NCBI GenBank assembly: GCA_944383925.1
Contig: CALWRM010000055.1
Location: 1-40,941, forward strand
Source: an uncultured Clostridia bacterium
Lineage (GTDB): Bacteria > Bacillota > Clostridia > Christensenellales > UBA1750
Direction of reading: 5' to 3'
DNA length: 40,941 nucleotides
Part shown: positions 29,778 through 37,815 of the stretch, one piece after another
Position numbering within the stretch: position 1 is the first letter of the stretch
Layout: the number at the start of each line of letters is the position of its first letter
The notes under the pieces: generated by a model
Told to the model about the DNA's origin: nothing
The model's input: only the letters and a program-made list of their open reading frames with translations
Databases searched by the model: none
Position numbers and translations under genes: made by a program

Positions 29778-31502
29778 ATGGAATTGATGCTTGGCAACGA
29801 GGCCGTCGCCAGGGGCGCCTGGGAGGCCGGCGTGCGCGTTTGCACCGCCTATCCCGGAACGCCCTCCACGGAGATCACCGAAAACATTGCCAAATACGAG
29901 GACGTCTACTGCGAATGGTCGCCCAATGAAAAGGTCGCCCTGGAGGTGGCCATCGGCGCTTCCATGGGCGGCGCCCGCGCCATGTGCTGCATGAAGCATG
30001 TGGGCGTCAACGTGGCGGCCGACCCCCTGTTCACCGCCGCCTATACCGGCGTCAACGGCGGGCTCGTGCTGGTGGTGGCCGACGACCCCGGCATGCACTC
30101 CTCCCAAAACGAGCAGGACTCCCGCTTCTACGCCCGCAGCGCCCACATTCCCATGCTGGAGCCCTCCGACAGCGCCGAGTGCTACGCCATGATCCAGCGC
30201 GCCTTCGATCTGAGCGAGGCCTACGACACGCCCGTGATGCTGCGCCTTGTCACCCGCATCGCCCACGCCCGCTCCCTGGTGGAAAAGGGCGAGCGCGCCG
30301 CCCTGGAGCTGCGCCCCTATGTGAAGGACGCCAAGAAGTACGTCATGATGCCCGGCAACGCCAAGGGCCGCCACGTAGCGGTGGAAGCCCGCGAGCGCAG
30401 GCTGCGGGCGGACCTTCCCTCCCTGGGCCTGGCCCACGCGGAGTGGAACGGCACCCAGCTGGGCGTGGTATGCTCCGGCTCGGCCTATAACTACGTCAAG
30501 GAAGCCCTGCCAGAGGCCTCCGTGCTGAAGCTGGACATGGTTTACCCCCTGGACGAGGAGGCCATTCGCGCCTTTTCGTCCAAGGTGGAGCGCTTGGTGG
30601 TGGTCGAGGAGCTGGAGCCCTTCTTCGAGGACGCCATCAAGGCCATGGGCATCCCCTGTTCCGGCAAGGACAAGACCGGCCTGCAGAGCGAGCTGTTCGC
30701 CCGCAAGCTGTCCACCCTCTTTGCCGGCGCGGAGAATCCCGGCCCCATGGAAACCCCGGACATTCCCCAGCGCCCGCCGGTGCTCTGCCCCGGCTGCCCC
30801 CACAGGGCCGTGTTCTATTGCCTGCACAAGCTGGGCCTGACCGTGGCGGCGGACATCGGCTGCTACACCCTCGGCGCGCTGCCCCCCCTCTCCGCCGTGG
30901 ACTCGGTGGTGTGCATGGGCGCCTCCATCGGCATGGCCATGGGCTTGGAAAAGGCCCGCGGCGCGGAGTTTGCCAAGCACACCGTGGCGGTGATCGGGGA
31001 CTCCACCTTCGTGCACTCGGGCATCACGGGCCTTGTCAACGTGGTGTATAACCGCTCCAACGCCACCATCGTGGTGGTGGACAACTCCACCACCGGCATG
31101 ACCGGCCACCAGCCCAACCCCACCACCGGCTTTGGCGTGCGCGGGGAGATCGCGCCCCAGCTGCATCTGGAAAAGCTCTGCGAGGCCATCGGCGTGCCCT
31201 CCGTGCGCGTGGTGGACCCCTTCGACCTGAGCGCCCTGGAGCAGGCCCTGCGCGAGGAAACCGCCAAGGATTGCGCCTCCGTGATCATCGCCCGCAGGCC
31301 CTGCGCCCTGCTGGTCAAGACCAAGACCAAGCCCCTGTACGTGGACAAGGACGCCTGCATTCGCTGCGGGCTGTGCATGCGCCTGGGTTGCCCCGCCCTC
31401 ATCAAGGACGCGGACGGCGTGCGCGTGGACGCCTCCCTGTGCACCGGCTGCGGCCTGTGCCAGAAGCTCTGTCCCAAACATGCATTGAAAGGCGGCGAAT
31501 AA
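29778..31502 (+). CDS. iorA: Indolepyruvate:ferredoxin oxidoreductase, alpha subunit
   Basis: The 574-residue subunit oxidatively decarboxylates aryl-pyruvates (from Trp, Phe, Tyr) to aryl-acetyl-CoA, reducing ferredoxin. It has the N-terminal Pyr domain (YPGTPSTEIT at about 25-34, EWSPNEKVALE), a middle domain, and the TPP-binding PP domain (CPGCPHRAVF, GDSTFVHSGITGL). Two C-terminal [4Fe-4S] motifs, CIRCGLCMRLGCP and CTGCGLCQKLCP, complete it. The ATG 29778 was preferred because AAGAAGGA lies 8 nt upstream; a TTG at 29751 gives a longer but less well supported start. The beta-subunit gene starts 4 nt downstream. Confidence 0.95.
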   Translation: MELMLGNEAVARGAWEAGVRVCTAYPGTPSTEITENIAKYEDVYCEWSPNEKVALEVAIGASMGGARAMCCMKHVGVNVAADPLFTAAYTGVNGGLVLVVADDPGMHSSQNEQDSRFYARSAHIPMLEPSDSAECYAMIQRAFDLSEAYDTPVMLRLVTRIAHARSLVEKGERAALELRPYVKDAKKYVMMPGNAKGRHVAVEARERRLRADLPSLGLAHAEWNGTQLGVVCSGSAYNYVKEALPEASVLKLDMVYPLDEEAIRAFSSKVERLVVVEELEPFFEDAIKAMGIPCSGKDKTGLQSELFARKLSTLFAGAENPGPMETPDIPQRPPVLCPGCPHRAVFYCLHKLGLTVAADIGCYTLGALPPLSAVDSVVCMGASIGMAMGLEKARGAEFAKHTVAVIGDSTFVHSGITGLVNVVYNRSNATIVVVDNSTTGMTGHQPNPTTGFGVRGEIAPQLHLEKLCEAIGVPSVRVVDPFDLSALEQALREETAKDCASVIIARRPCALLVKTKTKPLYVDKDACIRCGLCMRLGCPALIKDADGVRVDASLCTGCGLCQKLCPKHALKGGE

Positions 31503-31506
31503 AGCA

Positions 31507-32082
31507 ATGGATGCGCTCAACATCGTCATCGTGGGCGTGGGCGGGCAGGGCACCCTGCTGGCCAGCCGCGTTCTTGGAAACATCGCCCAGTCCCTGGGCC
31601 ACGACGTCAAGGTCAGCGAGGTGCACGGCATGAGCCAGCGCGGCGGCTCCGTGATCACCTACGTGCGCATGGGCAAAAAGGTGTACGCCCCCCTGGTGGA
31701 GCAGAAGGGCGCCGACTACGTGCTGGCCTTCGAGGAGCTGGAGGCCCTGCGCGCCCTGCCCTACCTCAAGGAGGGCGGCGCCATGATCGTCAACACCCAG
31801 CAGATCCTTCCCCTGCCGGTGATTCTCGGCGGCGCCGAGTATCCCCAGGGCATTCTTTCCACCCTGGCCCAGCGCGCCAAGCTGCTGGCGGTGGACGCCC
31901 TTCCCCTGGCCAGGGAAGCCGGCAACGAAAAGGCCGTCAACACCGTGCTGCTAGGCGTGCTCGCAGGGCTTCTGCCCCTGGATAAGGAGCTGTGGCTCTC
32001 CGCGCTCCAGCATACAGTGCCCTCCCGATTTATTCAGGCCAATATGGCCGCCTTCGAGTTGGGATACCAGCACAAATTCTAG
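31507..32082 (+). CDS. iorB: Indolepyruvate:ferredoxin oxidoreductase, beta subunit
   Basis: The 191-residue subunit has the gamma-domain fold of 2-oxoacid:ferredoxin oxidoreductases. The CoA-binding-type start IVGVGGQGTLLAS and the SEVHGMSQRGGSV segment are both highly conserved in IorB. It joins IorA to form the active enzyme. There are 4 nt between the genes, so translation is coupled. It is followed 21 nt later by the second CoA ligase gene. Confidence 0.94.
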   Translation: MDALNIVIVGVGGQGTLLASRVLGNIAQSLGHDVKVSEVHGMSQRGGSVITYVRMGKKVYAPLVEQKGADYVLAFEELEALRALPYLKEGGAMIVNTQQILPLPVILGGAEYPQGILSTLAQRAKLLAVDALPLAREAGNEKAVNTVLLGVLAGLLPLDKELWLSALQHTVPSRFIQANMAAFELGYQHKF

Positions 32083-32103
32083 CAAAGGCAGGAGAGACAA
32101 GCT

Positions 32104-33429
32104 ATGCAACAGCCAAGCCCCCACATCTGGAACAAGCATGTAGAGACCATGGACCGCGCCTCTCTGGAGGCCCTGCAGCTGGAACGGCTGCAGGAGACCG
32201 TCCGCCGCGTCTACCAGAACGTGCCCGTCTATCGCGAGCGCATGCAGGCCGCTGGCGTGGAGCCCGGCGATATCCGCTCCCTGAAGGACCTGCGCCTGCT
32301 GCCCTTCACCCAGAAGACGGACCTGCGCGACAACTATCCCTACGGCCTTTTCGCCGCGCCCCAGGAGGACATCGTCCGCGTGCACGCCTCCTCCGGCACC
32401 ACGGGCAAGCCCATCGTGGCCGGTTACACCCAGCACGACCTGCAGGTGTGGGCCGAGGTTGTGGCCCGTTGCCTGGGTTGCGCCCACGTGCATAAGAACG
32501 ACACCGTGCAGGTCTCCTACGGCTACGGCCTGTTCACCGGCGGTCTCGGTCTGCACGGCGGCGCGGAGCGCATCGGCGCCAAGGTGGTTCCCACCTCCGC
32601 CGGCAACACCAAGCGCCAGCTCATGCTCATGCAGGACCTGGGCACCACGGCCATCGCCTGCACCCCCTCCTACGCCCTGCTGATGGGGGAGACCATGCGC
32701 GATACCGGCATGGATCTGTCCAAGCTGAAGCTGCGGACCGGCATGTTCGGCGCCGAGCCCTGGACCGAGGGCATGCGCGACCAGATCCAGAATCTGCTGC
32801 ACATCACGGCTCTGGATATCTATGGCCTGACGGAGACCATGGGCCCGGGCGTTGCCATGGAATGCATGGAGGGCCGATACGGCCTGCACATCTGGGAAGA
32901 CCACTTCATTCCCGAAATCTTGGATCCCGCCACGGGCGAGCCGCTGCCGGACGGCGAGATGGGCGAGCTTTGCATCACCACCATCACCAAGGAAGGCATG
33001 CCCACCATCCGCTATCGTACCCATGACCTGACCTGCATCATCCCCGAGCCCTGCCCCTGCGGCCGCACCCATCGCCGCATCCGCCGGCTCCATGGCCGCA
33101 CGGACGACATGCTCATCATCCGCGGCGTCAACGTGTTCCCCTCCCAGGTGGAGGCTTCCATCGTGGGCATCGACGGCATCGCGCCCCGCTATCTGCTGGT
33201 GGTGGACCGCGTCAACAACCTGGACGTGCTGGAGGTGCAGGTGGAGCTGGCGCCCGAACTGCTGGCCGACGAGGTGCGCAAGATCGAGGACCTGTCCCGC
33301 CGCGTGCAGCGCAGCATCGAGCAGGTGCTGGGGCTCTCCGTCAAGCTCCGCCTGATGGAGCCCGGCTCCATCGAGCGCAGCGAGGGCAAGTCCAAGCACG
33401 TTGTGGATAAGCGCAAGCTCTACGATTGA
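32104..33429 (+). CDS. paaK: Arylacetate-CoA ligase, PaaK-like (second copy)
   Basis: The 441-residue paralogue of the first gene in the cluster has SSGTTGKPI (96-104), FGAEPWTEGM, DIYGLTET and the GLHIWEDHFIPEI segment typical of phenylacetate-CoA ligases. EPCPCGRTHRR and a C-terminal lysine in RSEGKSK follow. It lacks the CTCKC element of the first copy and matches classical PaaK more closely. The two ligases may differ in aryl substrate, for example phenylacetate against indoleacetate, or in direction. The stop codon lies inside the promoter of the next gene. Confidence 0.92.
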   Translation: MQQPSPHIWNKHVETMDRASLEALQLERLQETVRRVYQNVPVYRERMQAAGVEPGDIRSLKDLRLLPFTQKTDLRDNYPYGLFAAPQEDIVRVHASSGTTGKPIVAGYTQHDLQVWAEVVARCLGCAHVHKNDTVQVSYGYGLFTGGLGLHGGAERIGAKVVPTSAGNTKRQLMLMQDLGTTAIACTPSYALLMGETMRDTGMDLSKLKLRTGMFGAEPWTEGMRDQIQNLLHITALDIYGLTETMGPGVAMECMEGRYGLHIWEDHFIPEILDPATGEPLPDGEMGELCITTITKEGMPTIRYRTHDLTCIIPEPCPCGRTHRRIRRLHGRTDDMLIIRGVNVFPSQVEASIVGIDGIAPRYLLVVDRVNNLDVLEVQVELAPELLADEVRKIEDLSRRVQRSIEQVLGLSVKLRLMEPGSIERSEGKSKHVVDKRKLYD

Positions 33430-33454
33430 TTTCTCCGCAAGAGTCTGTTATACT
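33426..33454 (+). promoter_or_regulatory. Promoter overlapping the paaK stop codon
   Basis: TTGATT (33426-33431) overlaps the paaK TGA. It is followed by a 17-nt spacer and TATACT (33449-33454). Transcription would begin near 33461, at the AAGGAGG (33461-33467), giving an almost leaderless mRNA for the ACT gene. Confidence 0.6.
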
Positions 33455-33475
33455 CATGTTAAGGAGGGGTTGCAC

Positions 33476-33901
33476 GTGTTTATTAAGCAGATTTCCGTGT
33501 TTATCGAAAACCGCCACGGGCGTTTGGAGGAGTTCACCACCCTCTTGGGCGAAAACGGCATCGACCTGATCGCCCTTTCCATCGCCGATACCACCAATTT
33601 CGGCATTCTGCGCGCCATCGTGGCCGACAACGAGAAGGCCCTGCGCCTGGTTCGCGACCACGGCTATACCGCCAACCTCACCGAGGTGTTGGCCGTGGCC
33701 GTGCCCGACTCCCCCGGCGGCCTGGCCGGCGTGTTGACCATGCTGCGGGACGGCAGCATTTCCATCGAGTATCTCTATTCCTTCGTACGCCGTGTGGGCA
33801 AGGACGCCATCATCATCTTCCGCGTCGATCAGCCCGAAAAGGCGGCCGCATTGCTGCAGGAAAAGGGCGTGCGCCTCTTGAGTCAGGAGGAAATCGTCTG
33901 A
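33476..33901 (+). CDS. Tandem ACT-domain regulatory protein
   Basis: This 141-residue protein is made of two ACT domains. Each is recognisable by its opening strand and loop: ISVFIENRHGRLEEFTTLL (about 6-24) and LAVAVPDSPGGLAGVLTML (about 72-90). ACT domains bind amino acids, often aromatic ones. Stand-alone tandem ACT proteins accompany paaK/ior clusters in many anaerobes and are thought to sense substrate. The start is GTG 33476, 8 nt from AAGGAGG. No catalytic or DNA-binding domain is present, so it must act through a partner. Confidence 0.87.
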   Translation: MFIKQISVFIENRHGRLEEFTTLLGENGIDLIALSIADTTNFGILRAIVADNEKALRLVRDHGYTANLTEVLAVAVPDSPGGLAGVLTMLRDGSISIEYLYSFVRRVGKDAIIIFRVDQPEKAAALLQEKGVRLLSQEEIV

Positions 33902-33939
33902 TTTTTCCATGGTCATAACCCCCCAAACACGACGCATCG

Positions 33940-33977
33940 GGCCCCTTTTCCTTTTGGAAAAGGGGCCTTGCGTTTGT
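33940..33977 (+). terminator. Intrinsic terminator of the aromatic cluster
   Basis: There are 12-bp arms (33940-33951 and 33956-33967) with a TTTT loop, followed by a T-rich stretch. Confidence 0.65.
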
Positions 33978-34003
33978 TTAGGTCCTTTTCCTTCGGGGCA
34001 AAA

Positions 34004-34038
34004 GGCTATGCGTGCTACCAAAAGTGGCATGCATAGCC
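34004..34038. promoter_or_regulatory. Long inverted repeat upstream of the XRE/glycoside hydrolase operon
   Basis: Two 12-nt arms (34004-34015 and 34027-34038, one G-T mismatch) surround an 11-nt loop containing AAAA. No T-run follows, so it is not a standard terminator. It lies about 65 nt before the XRE gene and could be its operator. I could not identify a convincing promoter in the rest of the gap. Confidence 0.4.
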
Positions 34039-34101
34039 CATCTAGGAAAGAGATTTGGGCTAGTCTCAAGGGGAATGCAGCCATATAAGGGGGGTAAGTT
34101 C

Positions 34102-34344
34102 ATGGATACCCTGCTGGCGGTGAAGAACCGCATCCTTCAGCTTTGCCACGAGCGCAACCTGACCATCAACCGCCTGTCGGAGCTGTCGGCCCTGCCGCCG
34201 TCCTCGCTCAAAAACATCCTGTACGGCAAGAGCCGAAATCCCAAGATCCTGACCATCAAGCTGTTGTGCGACGGGCTTGGCATCAGCCTGGGCGAATTCT
34301 TTTCCACGCCCGAATTCGAATCCCTAGAGCAGGAGATCCAATGA
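34102..34344 (+). CDS. Small XRE-family transcriptional regulator
   Basis: The 80-residue protein is one helix-turn-helix domain: NRLSELSALPPSSLKNILYG as helices 2-3, and TIKLLCDGLGISLGEFF as the following helices, typical of XRE. There is no effector domain. The ATG 34102 has AAGGGGGGT 7 nt upstream; a longer frame from 34012 reads through the inverted repeat and is rejected. It lies 31 nt upstream of the glycoside hydrolase gene on the same strand, so it probably controls this operon. Confidence 0.8.
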   Translation: MDTLLAVKNRILQLCHERNLTINRLSELSALPPSSLKNILYGKSRNPKILTIKLLCDGLGISLGEFFSTPEFESLEQEIQ

Positions 34345-34375
34345 GGGCAGGCCAAACGAAACGGGAGGAAGCCAA

Positions 34376-36391
34376 ATGAGCCATTGGTGGAACGAAATCC
34401 CATGGCGCATGGTGCAAACCAACCTGCGCCAGATCGATATGCAGGACATGGACGCCGAGGCCTATGTGCGGGAGTTGCAGGCCTTTCACGCGACCGTCGT
34501 GCTGCTCAACACCGCCGGCATCATCGCCAGCTATGAAACGGACCTGCGCGACCATTTTCAAAGCGAATACCTGCACGGCGACAGCCTGCGGGCCATCATC
34601 GACCGCTGCCATGCCAACGGCATCCGCGTCATCGCCCGCACGGACTTTTCCAAGATACGCCGCCCCATCTACGAAGCCCACCCCGAATGGGCCTACCGAA
34701 CCAAGGCGGGGGAAATTGTGGACTACAACGGCGACGTGCACGCCTGCGTCAACGGCGGCTACCAGCAGGAATACGTCTATCAGATCCTCCGAGAGGCCCT
34801 GACCAAGCTGCCCCTGGACGGCATCTTTTGCAACATGTCCGGGTTTCAGACCAGGGATTATAGCTACAACTATTATGGAATTTGCCATTGCGAGAACTGC
34901 AAGCGCCTGTTCAAGGCCTATAGCGGCGGCCTAAACCTTCCCGATCGGGAGGACCTGGCCGATCCCGTCTACCGCAAATACCGGCTCTTCCAAAGAGAGC
35001 TGACGGAAAAATACGATCGGCGCCTGCTGGAATTCGTCAAGTCCATCAATCCGGAATTGGCCGTCAATGGGCACGACATCCAGCGCATGGAATCCAATAC
35101 GGAGCTGCACCGGCCCTTGCCCCATTGGCAATACAGCGCCTCCTCCAACACGCGCTGCATACGGGGCTTGGAACGAGAGGTGGCCATTTTCAACACCTCC
35201 GTGGACTTCATCGGCTTCTACTACCGCCACGTGTCGGTCAGCCCCGCCATGCAGGAGCTGCGCATGTGGCAAAACCTGGCAAACCTCGGCGGCATGGACT
35301 ATTATCTCATCGGCAGGTTGGACAACCACGAGGATAAGTCCGGCTATCCTGGCCTGCGCAGGGCTTTCGCCTTTCACAAGGCCCACGAGGGCCTGTGGAA
35401 GGGGCTGAAGTCGCGCGCCGAAGCCCTGCTGCTTCGCTCCTCCCTCTGGGGCGACGCAGCGGAGGAACGGGGCTGGATTCGGGCGCTTACGGAAAACCAC
35501 ATCCTTTTTGACGAAGCCTTGGTGGATAGCTTGCGGCCAGAGCGCTTGGGCAAATACAAGGCCATCATCGCCCCCAACCTAAAATACCTCTCCCCCGCCC
35601 AAGCCGGCTGCCTGGACGAGTACGTGCGGGCAGGCGGCCAGCTGCTGGCCAGCGGCGAAACGGGCTTTGGCAACGATCGCTATGAGACATTGGACACGCC
35701 CCTGTTGCAATGCCTGGGCATTCGCTCCATCGACTATGTGCGAAGGGACATGGCCTCCTCCATGCTCAAGCTTGGATCGCCGGACGCTTCCTTCTTCCCC
35801 TCTTTCCGGGCCGTGGATTGCAGCGTGGTGGCCGTGGGAGATGTTTTTTGCTTCACGACGCCGGCCTCCGGTTGCCGCGGGCTCTGTTCCCTGATCCCAC
35901 CCCACCCGCTTGGGCCGCCGGAAAGATGCTACTATTCCCAGATCACGGAAATTCCCGGGCTTCGCCTGTACCCCTTTGGCCGGGGGAAGGGCGTCTACCT
36001 CCCCTTCCTCCCGGGCAGCCTGTTCCTGGAAGGCGGCTACGACAACACTGCGTGGTTCCTCCGGGATGTGTTGCTGCAGGTGCTCGGCTTGACGGACGTG
36101 GCGCCCGCCCTGACGCCCATGGTGGAGGTCTGCGCAGCGGAAAAGCCCGGCAAGCTGGTGGTGCAGCTGGTCAACGCCAGCGGACACTTTGGAACGAGCT
36201 TTTTTGCGCCTCTGCCCATACGCGACATCCAGCTTCGCCTCCCCCTCGACCAGGCGCCGGCAGACGTGCGCAGCCTACAGCTTCCCGATAACGTGCAGTG
36301 GAGCTTTGCAGCCGGCACGCTTCGCTTGCAGTTGAGCGAGCTGGGCTTTCACGAGGCCATCGAGGTGAGCCTCTCCACCCCAGCGGGCTAG
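34376..36391 (+). CDS. Putative glycoside hydrolase with GHL6-like barrel and trimerisation-like domain
   Basis: The 671-residue cytosolic protein has no signal peptide. Residues 1-370 look like a TIM-barrel hydrolase of the hypothetical glycosyl hydrolase 6 type: NLRQID near the start, VIARTDFSKI, HPEWAYRT, and LDGIFCNMSGF as the strand-4 region. A metal-binding-like CHCENC with Cys170, 172 and 175 follows. Residues about 375-520 resemble the beta-galactosidase trimerisation domain (YKAIIAPNLKYLSPAQ, GGQLLASGETG), and the remainder is a C-terminal beta domain. The catalytic acids are not assigned and the sugar is unknown. GC content and codon use are slightly less extreme than in the surrounding genes, which is compatible with acquisition. 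Confidence 0.7.
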   Translation: MSHWWNEIPWRMVQTNLRQIDMQDMDAEAYVRELQAFHATVVLLNTAGIIASYETDLRDHFQSEYLHGDSLRAIIDRCHANGIRVIARTDFSKIRRPIYEAHPEWAYRTKAGEIVDYNGDVHACVNGGYQQEYVYQILREALTKLPLDGIFCNMSGFQTRDYSYNYYGICHCENCKRLFKAYSGGLNLPDREDLADPVYRKYRLFQRELTEKYDRRLLEFVKSINPELAVNGHDIQRMESNTELHRPLPHWQYSASSNTRCIRGLEREVAIFNTSVDFIGFYYRHVSVSPAMQELRMWQNLANLGGMDYYLIGRLDNHEDKSGYPGLRRAFAFHKAHEGLWKGLKSRAEALLLRSSLWGDAAEERGWIRALTENHILFDEALVDSLRPERLGKYKAIIAPNLKYLSPAQAGCLDEYVRAGGQLLASGETGFGNDRYETLDTPLLQCLGIRSIDYVRRDMASSMLKLGSPDASFFPSFRAVDCSVVAVGDVFCFTTPASGCRGLCSLIPPHPLGPPERCYYSQITEIPGLRLYPFGRGKGVYLPFLPGSLFLEGGYDNTAWFLRDVLLQVLGLTDVAPALTPMVEVCAAEKPGKLVVQLVNASGHFGTSFFAPLPIRDIQLRLPLDQAPADVRSLQLPDNVQWSFAAGTLRLQLSELGFHEAIEVSLSTPAG

Positions 36392-36442
36392 CGTAAGCCT
36401 CTACCAACCCGTATCCGTCACAGAAAGGCAGGCTGAGTCAGT

Positions 36443-37222
36443 ATGCCACAGAGCAAACAACCCCATAGCCACCATCGGGAAAGGTTGCGCAAACGGGCCC
36501 GAGAGGAGGGGCTTTCCAGCTTCGAACCGCATGAAGCGCTGGAATTGCTGCTCTTCTACGCCATTCCCCGCGTCAACACCAATGAAATCGCACACGCGCT
36601 GCTGGATCGCTTCGGTTCCTTCGCCGCCGTGCTGGATGCGGATTACTCGCAGCTTGTGGAAGTGCCCGGCATGGGCGAGAACTCGGCCACCTTCCTGACC
36701 CTGCTGCCCGAGTTCTTCATGCTCTATGGCCGGGACCGCTTGGGCAGCCGCCCGCAGCTGAACACCCGCGCCAGGGCCGGCGAATATTGCCTGCATCTGT
36801 TTGCGCAAAACGGGAACGAGGCCTTCTGGGTGCTCTGCCTGGACACGCATAAGCGCCTGCTGCATAGCAAGCTCCTCTTTTCCGGAACGCCGAGCGAAAC
36901 GCCCATCCTGGTGAGGAAAATCGCCGAGTACGTCCTGCAACAAAGAGCAAGTTCCGTGCTGCTGTGTCACAACCACCCAAGCGGTTCCCCAGAGCCCAGT
37001 GTGGACGATTATGCCACCACCCACGAGATCGTCGCCGCGCTCGCGACCTTGGGGATCGCCGTGGACGATCATATCCTGGTGGCAGGCGGAAGGGCCCTGC
37101 ACTTTATGGCTGGCGACGAGGGCGATCCCTTCGCCGTCCGCAGACCGGTGCTGCTCAACGCTGCGGATTCTCCGGATCCCAAGCCCCGCTCCAAGAGAAA
37201 AAAGCCTGAAAATACCCGATGA
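36443..37222 (+). CDS. radC: RadC-family JAB/MPN metalloprotein
   Basis: The 259-residue protein has an N-terminal UPF0758 helix-hairpin-helix part (about 25-100, LVEVPGMGENSA). A JAMM Zn-binding domain follows with HNHPSGSPEPSVDD, where the two His and the Asp bind metal. RadC proteins are widespread; the old DNA-repair assignment is doubtful and the reaction is unknown. The C-terminal tail is basic (PRSKRKKPENTR). The stop overlaps the start of the DUF559 gene (ATGA). The ribosome-binding site is weak. Confidence 0.9.
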   Translation: MPQSKQPHSHHRERLRKRAREEGLSSFEPHEALELLLFYAIPRVNTNEIAHALLDRFGSFAAVLDADYSQLVEVPGMGENSATFLTLLPEFFMLYGRDRLGSRPQLNTRARAGEYCLHLFAQNGNEAFWVLCLDTHKRLLHSKLLFSGTPSETPILVRKIAEYVLQQRASSVLLCHNHPSGSPEPSVDDYATTHEIVAALATLGIAVDDHILVAGGRALHFMAGDEGDPFAVRRPVLLNAADSPDPKPRSKRKKPENTR

Positions 37223-37623
37223 CCAGCATGGAAACCAATCGCTATAAGCACAACCCAGACCTAACGCCAGAAGCCAGGGAATTGCGCAAGCATATGAGCC
37301 GTGAGGAGCGACGGCTCTGGTATGATTTTCTGCGCGAGTATCCCCTTCGTTTCCTGCGGAAGAAGGTCATCGACGATCACGTGGTGGATTTCTATTGCGC
37401 AAAAGCGCGTCTGGTCGTGATGGTCACCGGCCTTCCCGCCGCATCCCTAGACGAGGAAGAGACGGATCTTGCGTCCTTACGCGTCGCCTTGCAGCGCCGC
37501 AAGCTTCGCCTGCTCCTGGTGGCGCGACAGGAGATCTGGCGCAACTTCTCCAACGTATGCCGTTGCATCGACGAGGAGGTGACGGAATCCCTCCGTCAGG
37601 CTCCGCCTGACACCTCCCTTTAA
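37219..37623 (+). CDS. DUF559 (endonuclease-like) protein with degenerate active site
   Basis: The 134-residue protein matches DUF559, a small PD-(D/E)XK-like fold: RELRKHMSREERRLWYDFLREYPLRF, then VVDFYCAKARLVV. The first acid, Asp57 in VDFYC, is present. Where the family has an E-x-D-G-x-x-H motif, here Met68, Thr70 and a segment GLPAAS stand, so the second acid, Asp and His are lost. The rest keeps the frame and length. The last residues (ESLRQAPPDTSL) and the stop are encoded by a repeat element starting at 37584. It overlaps radC by 4 nt. Nuclease activity is unlikely. Confidence 0.75.
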   Translation: MTSMETNRYKHNPDLTPEARELRKHMSREERRLWYDFLREYPLRFLRKKVIDDHVVDFYCAKARLVVMVTGLPAASLDEEETDLASLRVALQRRKLRLLLVARQEIWRNFSNVCRCIDEEVTESLRQAPPDTSL

Positions 37624-37713
37624 CAAGGGAGGCTATCTGGAACCAGGTCGCTGCGCACCATATAGGCCCCCTTGTGAAAGGGGGCTGGCCGCGAGAGCGG
37701 CCTGGGGGATTCC
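37584..37713. repeat. 130-bp mirror-symmetric composite hairpin element
   Basis: The element starts GGAATCC and ends GGATTCC in inverted orientation. Each half holds two hairpins in mirrored order. Left: GTCAGGC/GCCTGAC (37595-37611), then CCTCCCTT/AAGGGAGG (37613-37632). Right: GCCCCCTT/AAGGGGGC (37666-37685), then GGCCGC/GCGGCC (37687-37702). The centre (37633-37664) contains a small CTGG-AA-CCAG hairpin. It has no coding content of its own and resembles interspersed MITE/REP-like elements that follow DUF559 genes in gut Clostridia. The DUF559 stop codon is in it. Confidence 0.7.
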
Positions 37714-37750
37714 CCCTTCCCTCGTTGCACCTTGCGCCCTTTAGACGCAA

Positions 37751-37787
37751 AAAAGCGGAGCACATCTTGGATGTGCTCCGCTTTTGT
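37751..37787. terminator. Bidirectional intrinsic terminator
   Basis: There are 16-bp arms (37751-37766 and 37770-37785) with a TTG loop and A/T-runs on both sides. It ends the convergent radC-DUF559 and carB-dapF transcripts. Confidence 0.9.
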
Positions 37788-37815
37788 CATGGCAATGTTT
37801 CCCGCGATGGCTCTC

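Noticed and set aside
28503-33399. Long minus-strand open frames over paaK and iorAB
   Set aside because: They mirror well-recognised enzymes on the plus strand, are His/Gly/Ala-rich and lack ribosome-binding sites, so they are antisense shadows.
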